DNA from: Auanema rhodensis
Lineage: Eukaryota; Nematoda; Chromadorea; Rhabditida; Rhabditidae
Assembly: GCA_964057225.1 (NCBI GenBank)
Contig: OZ059896.1
Coordinates: 18,410,501-18,474,500 of the forward strand
DNA: 64,000 nt
Reading direction: 5' to 3'
Part shown: one piece after another, positions 1 through 7,732 of the stretch
How the letters are laid out: each line of letters begins with the position of its first letter
How positions within the stretch are numbered: the stretch's first letter is position 1
The notes under the pieces: generated by a model
Told to the model about the DNA's origin: nothing
The model's input: only the letters and a program-made list of their open reading frames with translations
Databases searched by the model: none
Program-made: the position numbers and the translations under genes

Positions 1-327
1 TTGTAATCTTCCACAATTTTGGATGACAGTTGTTATTGTATAGGGACTTATCACAAATGAGTTGAATTATTGTTAAATATTTGTATTTACGAAATCGAAT
101 GATGTAACAAGTAATTAATAAGCGGATAGTTTTCAGGTTGTTAATCCGGTAACTGTTGGCGCAATCGGTGTATTTTAGCGCATTTGGCAGCTGTTTGCGC
201 AACAAACTGCTAATTAATGTATAAATGCATATATTTGTTGTAATATATAACAAATAGAAAAGCCGCATACAGCAGTCAACTGTTTTGTGAAAGAGGCGGA
301 GTGAGTATAGCTTTACAACAAAGTTTG
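1..327. other. Non-coding left flank, AT-rich
   Basis: No convincing coding region is seen. The stretch lies upstream of a TATA box and the spliced 168-aa gene. It may contain part of the Maverick terminal inverted repeat, but no second copy is present in the window to confirm that. Confidence 0.4.
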
Positions 328-336
328 TATAAAAGG
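328..336 (+). promoter_or_regulatory. TATA box of the 168-aa Cys-rich gene
   Basis: TATAAAAGG lies 223 nt upstream of the ATG at 560. The diverged paralogue has the same element at 16426, again followed by a stretch containing CATTTCAGCTC. Conservation in an otherwise diverged upstream region supports a real core promoter. Confidence 0.65.
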
Positions 337-367
337 TGGCAAATTTTTTAGACCGAAATTTGCATTT

Positions 368-457
368 CAGCTCCGCCAACCAGTCGACTCTACGATCCAG
401 CTCTGTCAACAAGTCTACTCTCCGATCCAGCTCCGCCAACAAGCCGACGATCTGATC
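368..457 (+). repeat. Three 30-bp tandem repeats in the 5' leader
   Basis: Three consecutive 30-bp copies start at 368, 398 and 428, each beginning CAGCTCCGCC or CAGCTCTGTC and ending in GATC. They lie between the TATA box and the ATG, so they are probably transcribed as 5' UTR. The paralogue near 16470 has only one degenerate copy. Confidence 0.8.
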
Positions 458-559
458 CAACGTCAACAGACTGCTGCTAGGACTTTCCTCTACTCTACTT
501 GGACCCTAGACGTAAAAGTTCGTTGTTGTTTAGGAAAAGCCTCCAATTGGGCTACAAAC

Positions 560-1153
560 ATGAAGCGTTCCGCTCTTGTTGATGTAGAGAATATTGTACC
601 TTCGACACCGGAACCGGATGTTCCACGACCACCCACACCAGGACCCAACTTTGCTGCCACATTCTTTGGTAAGGTTTTATTTTTCTTATCAATTATTTTT
701 TGTTTAGACACACCAAAAAAGCAGGTACAAATCTCAAAGGATAGCTCTCCACAACAGCCTGTAGTTATGAGACCAATATGTCTCTGCAAAACTTGTAGGG
801 ATACATTGCAAGTCGTAGACGAGTACCACTGTTTCAGCCTCTGTGTCAAGTGTAGAGCGAGGAATGATGCCTTAGGGCTTTTAAAAGTTTTCCGTCATTA
901 TAAACCTGAAAATTCAACAATCAATGTAAGATTATAAAATTATTAATTCTAATTATTATTTTTTCTCTTACAGATGCGTTCCTGTTCTAGCATTTCATCA
1001 AAACAATTGTTGAATAATATGGGTTACATTGCCATTTATACTGATGAGTCAACTGTCAAGTCTTTTGGTTATAAGCAGAATGTGTTCTACTTTAAATTAA
1101 GTCAACAGGCGCTCAACTTGAATATGCTTATCCGTTTTGATCCATCGTTTTGA
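560..1153 (+). CDS. Spliced 168-aa Cys-rich protein at the Maverick integrase end, family unknown
   Basis: I do not recognise the family. The model has three exons: 560-668, 708-925 and 974-1153. The introns are 39 nt (669-707, GTAAG to TTTAG) and 48 nt (926-973, GTAAG to TTACAG). Splicing keeps frame and gives 168 aa ending at TGA 1151-1153. The N-terminus is Pro-rich with PRPPTPGPNF. The centre has a CxxC then CxxxCxxC arrangement (LCKTCRD ... HCFSLCVKC) that could bind zinc. A diverged copy at 16585 conserves the first intron position, the PRPPTP motif and the RPIC-CKTCR motif, which argues for a real gene family. It points inward from the Maverick end and is convergent with INT. It could be a Maverick accessory gene or a host gene caught beside it. 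Confidence 0.65.
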
Positions 1154-1450
1154 CTACAACAAGCACAAACTGTTTAATGGATAGTTGGTTGATTTTGTTA
1201 TGTTATATTTAAATTTTCTTAGCCGTAACATTTTTTTTCCACCTTTCGAAGTTTGAAATTATCCATTTAACAGCCGACTCTCTAACCAACTGGTAAGCAT
1301 TGAAAATTTAAATATTAATCAGTTTATAATTATAGGTTATATCATTGTCTTGGCTTTTATGTTTTGCTGGTTTTTTATTGTTACAATATGAACGATTGAT
1401 CAAATAAATCATTTATTATTAATACAATTGTTTACAACAACAGTGAAAAA
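1154..1450. other. Convergent 3' flanks of the 168-aa gene and INT
   Basis: No gene is seen in this AT-rich spacer. Around 1400-1425 it reads AATAAA on the plus strand (CAAATAAATC) and on the minus strand (ATAATAAATG). The two convergent genes may therefore use overlapping polyadenylation signals. Confidence 0.5.
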
Positions 1451-2557
1451 TTATACATTTAAATTTTCTGCATCTATCCATTCATTAAAGTTGTCGGGAT
1501 AGCCACTCCATTTTACAAATACTTGGCGTTTACCATTTCGTGTACGCTCTTTCAAAACTTTCTCAATATAGTACTGGTTGCTTTTATTAGTAGCCAACAC
1601 AAGTTCAGGCTCATAGAATATTCCCTTTATACGTTCACCATTATAATCTACAAGTTTATACACGGTTGGGTTCCCGGCTACAATCTCATCAATTGTGAAT
1701 AGTTCCATTGTATATCCAGACTCGTAACTTTTTTCAAAAGTACGCCTGTTCTTGCTTATGCGAACATTATCACCAATTTTGAATCGGTTGCGAACAGCTG
1801 GTGCATATTCTTCAACGAATATATTTGCTGTAACATCTACGGGGCGCATTTTAATCGACCGATTATAAGATTTGTTTATTCCTTCGACCAAATTATCTAG
1901 TATATCAATCCATCGATGATTATTCTTGTAATAGAGATATTTCATCATGCGCGTTTTTAAGGTTCTATTTGCTCGCTCCACCATTGCCGCCTTTTGTGGT
2001 GAACTTGTTGATCCATGCAGTATGGCAAATTTTTTGAATAGTTTTTCACAATGAGCATTATAAAACGCTGCACCGTTATCCGTTATTAGTTGGATTGGTA
2101 TAAAATCCTTGAATACATTTTCAAATGCAGTAGCAACCTCTAAACCACCTTTAGTTTTTAAAGGCCTAACATATAACATGCGTGTATAAACATCAATCAT
2201 GGTCAACATGTAAGCATAGCCGTCATTTGATTTTTTATATTTTTGCATATCAACCAAATCTGCTTGCATTGTTAGGAATCGACCACAGCCTCCAGTCTTT
2301 TTAGTCTGCATATGCAGTCTGGTTGGTTTATGACGTGTAAAAGTTTTAGAGTCTTGCAAAAAACTTTCAACTTGTGCTTTTGCGATGCCATGCTTTCGCG
2401 CTTCCAATACTAGATTTTTGGCAGACGTATAAGAAGCTGGATGCTTAATATTATAATAAATGTTCTCCAAAACATTACTTCCATAATCTAATGTAGAATC
2501 GTTTACGGCCTTTGCCATTCTGTGTTTCTCCCGCCTGAGGTGTGTAATATGATTCAC
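1451..2557 (-). CDS. INT: Maverick/Polinton retroviral-type integrase with chromodomain (Mav1)
   Basis: This is the DDE integrase that inserts Maverick/Polinton DNA into the host genome. The frame is 368 aa. The catalytic residues are D in QADLVDM, D in LITDNG and E in MVERANRT, with 33 residues between the last two. A C-terminal chromodomain follows (YYIEKVLKERTRNGKRQVFVKW then GYPDNFNEW, about residues 320-365), as is usual for Polinton integrases. The frame is intact. The first ATG is at 2557, but an ATG at 2518 (MAKAVNDST) may be the true start. Either start overlaps the preceding basic ORF in another frame. This is the better of the two INT copies; the Mav2 copy is broken. Confidence 0.92.
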   Translation of the reverse strand: MNHITHLRREKHRMAKAVNDSTLDYGSNVLENIYYNIKHPASYTSAKNLVLEARKHGIAKAQVESFLQDSKTFTRHKPTRLHMQTKKTGGCGRFLTMQADLVDMQKYKKSNDGYAYMLTMIDVYTRMLYVRPLKTKGGLEVATAFENVFKDFIPIQLITDNGAAFYNAHCEKLFKKFAILHGSTSSPQKAAMVERANRTLKTRMMKYLYYKNNHRWIDILDNLVEGINKSYNRSIKMRPVDVTANIFVEEYAPAVRNRFKIGDNVRISKNRRTFEKSYESGYTMELFTIDEIVAGNPTVYKLVDYNGERIKGIFYEPELVLATNKSNQYYIEKVLKERTRNGKRQVFVKWSGYPDNFNEWIDAENLNV

Positions 2558-2757
2558 CAGTGTCAGCGGGTTTTGCCTTTTTATTTATAGCTTTGGATTT
2601 GAATGTACGACGCGGAGAGGGTGAATATCGAATAACAGCCTTACGGTGACGTGGTGTTCTAGGTAATATATTAATAGTAGCATCCAAGTCTGTGACAGCC
2701 GATGTGGATGTAGGCACGGGATCAACTGAATCCTTGTTACTGACGGCAGGCTCTAAA
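2475..2757 (-). pseudogene. Maverick basic protein, C-terminal fragment (Mav1)
   Basis: About 80 codons match the C-terminal part of the Mav2 protein at 37289-38048 (shared TPRHRKAVIRYSPSPRRTF and GKGRKRFYIRLWK). The family is unknown; the strong positive charge suggests nucleic-acid or virion-core binding. The upstream part is missing because a deletion joins it directly to the ATPase fragment. Its 3' end overlaps the start of INT by 43-83 nt, as in Mav2, so the overlap is ancestral. Confidence 0.75.
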
Positions 2758-3000
2758 TTTTTTGCCCTTTTGCTCTTTTATTATATCCGGAACAGGTGGT
2801 CCTTGAATAACTATTAAACGCTCATCATTTAATGGAACACCTGACGATGCTCCACATTGACTGAACCAGAATATTCTATCAATGGGGACGTTGAAAAACT
2901 TTTCAGTATTTTCACATATACGTTTTATAAGGGTAGTTTTACCACATTGCGTTGCCCCTATTACAGTTGTCTGACTGGGTAGTTTGAAGCTGAAAACCAT
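2758..3000 (-). pseudogene. Maverick FtsK/HerA packaging ATPase, N-terminal fragment (Mav1)
   Basis: From ATG 3000 the frame reads MVFSFKLPSQ and then a Walker A motif, GATQCGKT. It continues to about residue 78 and then joins the downstream basic ORF. Compared with Mav2 (36629-37276), about 0.9 kb is missing, including Walker B and the rest of the ATPase. The junction lies in a shared AAAAGGGC-type stretch, consistent with a microhomology deletion. The fragment cannot encode a working ATPase. Confidence 0.85.
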
Positions 3001-3080
3001 AATCAACCACTCGTAAATGTACCTATAATGCAAATGATTTCATTTATACTAGTGTGCACGCATCAGGTGGTGGTCTCTTG
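3001..3080. promoter_or_regulatory. Divergent ATPase/mCP promoter (Mav1)
   Basis: This 80-bp gap separates the ATPase start (minus) from the mCP start (plus). Read on the minus strand it contains TATAAAT followed by ATCATTTGCAT, an octamer-like element. Mav2 keeps the same arrangement at 36550-36628, with the TATAAAT altered. A shared divergent promoter is inferred from position and conservation. Confidence 0.45.
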
Positions 3081-3508
3081 ATGGATGATTTTTACATTAC
3101 TTTGCCGTCATCAGTTGACTCTGAAAAAAGTAATACCTCATCAGTGTTTCTTACCAGGTTACCTGAAACATTAAGGCTACGCAATAACAGATATTGCATT
3201 TAGCTGACAGACATAATTTTTCCGTGTTCGATATTAAATGTACAAGAAAATCTTTCTTATACACTACGTTTTTCCAACAGAAAGTTTATTCTGCACTTAC
3301 CCAAAGGTAACTATGCAAATGGTGATGAAATAATACGCAGAATCAATTCTGGAAAAGATCAATTTATTGCTAGCAGCACTAAACCTCTTGGAGCTGAGGA
3401 AGAAGCACGTATAAAGGGTTTGATAGATAAAGATGAAGATGTGAAAAAGTGGTATAATAATCGACAGGCTGAGGCTAAACTTGTCAAGGAAATGCTGGCA
3501 GACGCCAC

Positions 3509-3910
3509 TGTAATATCCTTGATTTGGATATTAATGTTCCATGTTATTGACCCTTAGATTGATGTGTTGTAAAAGAAAACAATAAGATTTGAGGAAGAGA
3601 GAAAGATTTATTATAAATAAAAAACATTTAAACAATAAACAAATAAAGATAAAGATAAGTCCGCCAACTGAAGATTCAGTTGAATGGCAAGCTTATATAG
3701 CGAATGTTATCAGCATTTTCCACGAAAGGTTATAAGTTGTCAATGACAATTATAACTATCTCAGAAAATGCTGAGGCTGCAAAATATAACTGATAACATA
3801 ATACACTAAGACAAGAAACTAGAATTATAAAATATAAAATATAAAACACAGAATAAAGAAATACATAAAAATTATAGAAAGAATAAAGTAAAGAATTATA
3901 AAGTATAACA
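3509..3910 (-). repeat. 3' LTR of A1
   Basis: 402 bp, nearly identical to 11527-11927 and to the A2 LTR at 16829-17229. Ends are TG/CA. No strong polypurine tract precedes it; the flanking bases on the minus strand are only mixed purine (AAGAGCGGTAGCA). Confidence 0.95.
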
Positions 3911-3967
3911 TGCTACCGCTCTTGAAGTCCTGTGTCCTCACAGGTATGCATAAGGTTTCCAAAATTT
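3911..3967 (-). other. Short spacer between pol stop and 3' LTR of A1
   Basis: 57 bp with no ORF. It should hold the polypurine tract but shows only a weak purine run. Confidence 0.4.
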
Positions 3968-6900
3968 TCATAATGTTGCAGCAAGCTTTTTGATGAGATC
4001 CTTATGTACTTTTCTCATCTTTCCTTGACTCATTTCCAATTCCACATATGAGTTGTATACGCCTGTAATTTTGAACGGTTCATTATAAGTGGGTCGCAAT
4101 TTGCCGTGAACCGTCATATCCTTCAATAGTACCATTTCACCTATTTCAAATATACGTGATGCTATTCGGTTACTATTATTCAGCCGATTTTGTTGTTCAA
4201 TTGATTTTAATTGAATTTTTTCTTGAATAGAATCCCAGGTATTTTTCCGGTTTTCATTTCTTTCCAATAATTCGTCATCTTCAGGAGAATTTAGATGAGG
4301 TTGTCCTGGTAATTGACGGTCCATAGGTAGTCGTGCGTCTCTTCCAAATAGAGCAATGTATGGGCTGATTCCGGTAGTTGTACTTGGGATTGTATTTAAT
4401 GCGAATGTGATTTTAGGTAATTGTGAGGCCCATTGAGAGACACGGTTTTCAGCACAAGTGGATAAACATTCCTGGATGGTTCGATGTAGTCGTTCCACTT
4501 GACCGTTTGTATTTTTGTGATATGGCAGAGAGAAGGTTTGTACAATTCCAAATTCGTTGCACATTAACTTGAATTCTTTAGATATAAAATTTCCTCCATT
4601 GTCAGACACGATGCTCACTGGTGGTCCAAAAATGAAGACGAAATTCGTCAGGAACTTTCGGACTGTTTCTTCGGCATTCTGTGTGCGTAAAGGTATGCTC
4701 GTTATCCATTTCGAAAAAGCATCTTGAATAGAAAGAATATATTTAAATCCATTAGTGCTAGGGGAAAAAGGTCCTGTCACATCCATATGAATCCTATCAA
4801 ATGGTTTTTGTGGGGTAACAAACTTTCCATATGGTTCTCTCGTTGTATCATGTTGATTTATTTTCCTTTTTGCGCATGTCAGGCATTGGCTGACGATCTC
4901 TTTCGCATCTTCCATCATATTTGTCCAATGGAATCTTCTTGATAATGCTGCATGTGTTCTTTTGATTCCTTGATGCGCTCCAATTCTTGCGTCTTCATGA
5001 AAAAGTTTCGCAAGTACTTGATTCAATGTCTTTTGTTTTGGAATCATAATCCTTGGAGTAAGATATTGTTTGTTAGGTCGAGCATGCAAAACTCCGTCGA
5101 TAACAATATATCTATCGCTATTAATCTGTTTAGGTTGTTCCGTTAACATATCAGCAATAGTTTCCTTAATCCATGGTGTTCCTTGTTGTAACTGAATTAG
5201 TTTGTCGGTATCCAGAGTTTCCACATTGGTTACATTTATGAGATAGTTGATGGTTTCTTGGATATCCGTTAAACTTGTTGTTGGCGTTGTCTTCTGTAGC
5301 TTCGGTTTAGGACCATCGTTAGCTTCGTTGCCTATGTATCTGGATAGTGCATCACATACACTATTCATACGTCCTGGACAGTACATAATCACAATATCAT
5401 ATTCCTGGATCATTAACTGATATTTCGCTAGTCTTCCAATAAGATCTCTTCTACTCATTAGACTGGTTAGTGGTCGATGATCCGTTATTAGCTTAGTTGA
5501 CGTGCCTAAAACATATGTGCGAAATTGTTGTAATGCGTAGACGAGTGCCAAAGCTTCTAATTCGATAGGTGGGTATTCTCTTTCTGTAGGTGAGAGCTTC
5601 CTACTTGCGAACGCAACAGGGTGTAATCTATTTCCTGTATCTTGTAGTAAGACTGCTCCAATTGCAATAGTACTAGCGTCACTTTCAATAACAAAAGGTG
5701 CTCCATTTGTTGGTGGCTTCAGAACTGGTGCTGTGCATAGAGCTTTCTTGAGAGTCTCGAATGCTTTTTCACGTTCTTCCGTCCATTCGAAATCTTGATC
5801 CTTGTGTGTGAGTTGATACAACGGTTCGGCTATTTTGGCGTAGTCTCTGATGAATCGCCGAAAATAATTTGTCATTCCAAGGAATGAACGAATAGCGGTG
5901 ACCGTTTTAGGAGTTGAAAATTTCTTAACGGCTGTAATTTTTGATGGATCAGGTTGTATTCCATCACGACCAATTATAAATCCAAGAAATTTAACTTGTG
6001 TAGCTGCAAATTTGCATTTACTTAGTTTTGCTTTCATTCCTAATCCTTGTAAAGCTTGTAACACTTCTTCTATATCCTCCAGATGTTGTTCAGCTGTGTT
6101 TGATATAATGAGTAGATCATCCAGATAAACAAAAAGTCGACATTTTACTTGATTTTGCAAATAGCGAACAGCTGATTGAAATGTATGTGGAGCTCCACAG
6201 AGACCCATCGGCATTCTGCAATATTGATAAACTCCTGATGAGGTCACAAATGCAGTGAGGTGACGGTCTTCTTCACGTAAAGGAATTTGAAAAAATCCCG
6301 ATACGAGATCGATGTTTGTGAAGTATCGAGCTCCTGCAGTGCTGTCGATTATTTCTGGTATATGAGGAATAGAATAAGTCTGTTTCTGTGTGACACTATT
6401 GAGTGCACGGAAGTCCGTTACAAAGCGGAATGAGTTGTCTTTCTTCTTGACTAAGACGACTGGACTTGTAAAACTTGATGTTGATGTTTCTATTACTCCT
6501 TGGTCCGGCATTTCTTTTACTTGACGTTCAACTTCATCCTGTTTACCCAAAGGAACTCGATATGATCGAGATTTGGGCAGGTCCATATCGGTTCTCAAAG
6601 TGATTGAATGTTCTATTGGTCCTTTGAATAATCCAATGTTCCGATCTTCGTTAAAAAAAGCATTTTTGAATCTTCTCAACATAGTTTTGAGATTTTGACG
6701 TTGATTTTTAGATAGATCCGTTGATTCGAATTTTAAGTTATCGAAAGGATTCTTCTCAAAAATAGGCAATTTATCTGACCAATCAGCTTCTGGTGGAATA
6801 TAGTCCGGTATATGTGGGATTCCAATTTCTTCTGGTATTTTTCCTTTTCCAATAATGGTGTTTCCTGTTAACTTCACCTCATAATTTGCTGTATTGATGG

Positions 6901-7732
6901 CGAATATTGTGAGTGGTGAAGTCTTGATAGCAGTAGGTGTGAATTGAATAGGTCCATTTCCACATCGTATAAGAGCGTATTGTTTTGGTTGTAGTTCTTT
7001 TGCCAATTGTAGACGAATCATAGCTTTAGTTCGGGGTGGAATAATAGATTCTCTAATGTTTATAATTGAAACGATGTCTGAACTGACGCGAAAGCTCTTC
7101 TGGTTAGCGGATAATAATGGTAGAAAATGGTTTCCAACTATTAATTGCTTGCCTAGAGCTTGTAGAGAAGTTGTTATTCCTTTTTCTTCTAATGCTTTCA
7201 TGATGTCCAAACCAAGTAACATTTCAGTAGGACAATGTTTATCCTCAGAGATTAAAAATGTGTGTGAAAGATGGTATCCAGCAATAACAATGTCCAACGT
7301 TATTGTACCCAGAAAGTTGAATATTGATCCATTTGCTGCGGTGGCAGAGATTTTAGTTGAGTTGAAATTCTCTTTTCCTAAATAGCGTACTGATGATTCC
7401 TTCAAATATGAAACAGATGCTCCGCTATCCCATAAAGCTACGAGTCCTCTGCCTTCTGCTTCAATTCTTATATATGGGAGTTCTCTTTTGTTCGTTGCAC
7501 AGCATCCAACAAAAGGTATAATAATAGGAATAAAAGTGATGACAGTAGGAAAATATCTTCGAATAGTTTCGTCGTCGGCTGGAACATCGATGTCAGCGTT
7601 GAGTAGTTCGTGTTGTTCAACTGCATTCACATTTAAGATAGGAACTTTCTCTTTGATATAAGATACAACAATAATGTATAATGCTGATCCAAAGATTAAT
7701 ATAACTATCATAACACCTGCAGAGATAAACAT
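3968..7732 (-). CDS. pol: A1 pol: transmembrane leader, protease, RT, RNase H, integrase
   Basis: An uninterrupted 1,254-aa frame. In order: a hydrophobic transmembrane segment (residues 1-25, MFISAGVMIVILIFG), a second hydrophobic stretch (about 61-77), then aspartic protease (DSGAS at 102-106). Reverse transcriptase follows (palm Asp about 475; YLDD at 536-539), then RNase H (Asp about 685, ITDHRP about 750). The zinc-binding H2C2 region is at about 912-953, and the integrase core has D984, D1044 and E1080. The RT-RNase H-INT order and motif forms indicate Ty3/gypsy (Metaviridae) affinity. The unusual point is that the frame opens with what looks like the membrane anchor of the upstream glycoprotein. 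It lies in the -1 frame relative to that ORF, overlapping it by 25 nt. The env stop and a pol Met overlap as ATGA (7708-7711). All catalytic residues I looked for are present. Confidence 0.93.
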   Translation of the reverse strand: MFISAGVMIVILIFGSALYIIVVSYIKEKVPILNVNAVEQHELLNADIDVPADDETIRRYFPTVITFIPIIIPFVGCCATNKRELPYIRIEAEGRGLVALWDSGASVSYLKESSVRYLGKENFNSTKISATAANGSIFNFLGTITLDIVIAGYHLSHTFLISEDKHCPTEMLLGLDIMKALEEKGITTSLQALGKQLIVGNHFLPLLSANQKSFRVSSDIVSIINIRESIIPPRTKAMIRLQLAKELQPKQYALIRCGNGPIQFTPTAIKTSPLTIFAINTANYEVKLTGNTIIGKGKIPEEIGIPHIPDYIPPEADWSDKLPIFEKNPFDNLKFESTDLSKNQRQNLKTMLRRFKNAFFNEDRNIGLFKGPIEHSITLRTDMDLPKSRSYRVPLGKQDEVERQVKEMPDQGVIETSTSSFTSPVVLVKKKDNSFRFVTDFRALNSVTQKQTYSIPHIPEIIDSTAGARYFTNIDLVSGFFQIPLREEDRHLTAFVTSSGVYQYCRMPMGLCGAPHTFQSAVRYLQNQVKCRLFVYLDDLLIISNTAEQHLEDIEEVLQALQGLGMKAKLSKCKFAATQVKFLGFIIGRDGIQPDPSKITAVKKFSTPKTVTAIRSFLGMTNYFRRFIRDYAKIAEPLYQLTHKDQDFEWTEEREKAFETLKKALCTAPVLKPPTNGAPFVIESDASTIAIGAVLLQDTGNRLHPVAFASRKLSPTEREYPPIELEALALVYALQQFRTYVLGTSTKLITDHRPLTSLMSRRDLIGRLAKYQLMIQEYDIVIMYCPGRMNSVCDALSRYIGNEANDGPKPKLQKTTPTTSLTDIQETINYLINVTNVETLDTDKLIQLQQGTPWIKETIADMLTEQPKQINSDRYIVIDGVLHARPNKQYLTPRIMIPKQKTLNQVLAKLFHEDARIGAHQGIKRTHAALSRRFHWTNMMEDAKEIVSQCLTCAKRKINQHDTTREPYGKFVTPQKPFDRIHMDVTGPFSPSTNGFKYILSIQDAFSKWITSIPLRTQNAEETVRKFLTNFVFIFGPPVSIVSDNGGNFISKEFKLMCNEFGIVQTFSLPYHKNTNGQVERLHRTIQECLSTCAENRVSQWASQLPKITFALNTIPSTTTGISPYIALFGRDARLPMDRQLPGQPHLNSPEDDELLERNENRKNTWDSIQEKIQLKSIEQQNRLNNSNRIASRIFEIGEMVLLKDMTVHGKLRPTYNEPFKITGVYNSYVELEMSQGKMRKVHKDLIKKLAATL

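Noticed and set aside
490..849. 119-aa minus-strand ORF opposite the 168-aa gene
   Set aside because: Shadow of the spliced plus-strand gene, which has splice sites, a paralogue and a Cys motif.
7056..7385. 109-aa plus-strand ORF inside pol
   Set aside because: Shadow of the intact pol frame on the other strand; the same shadow reappears in A2.
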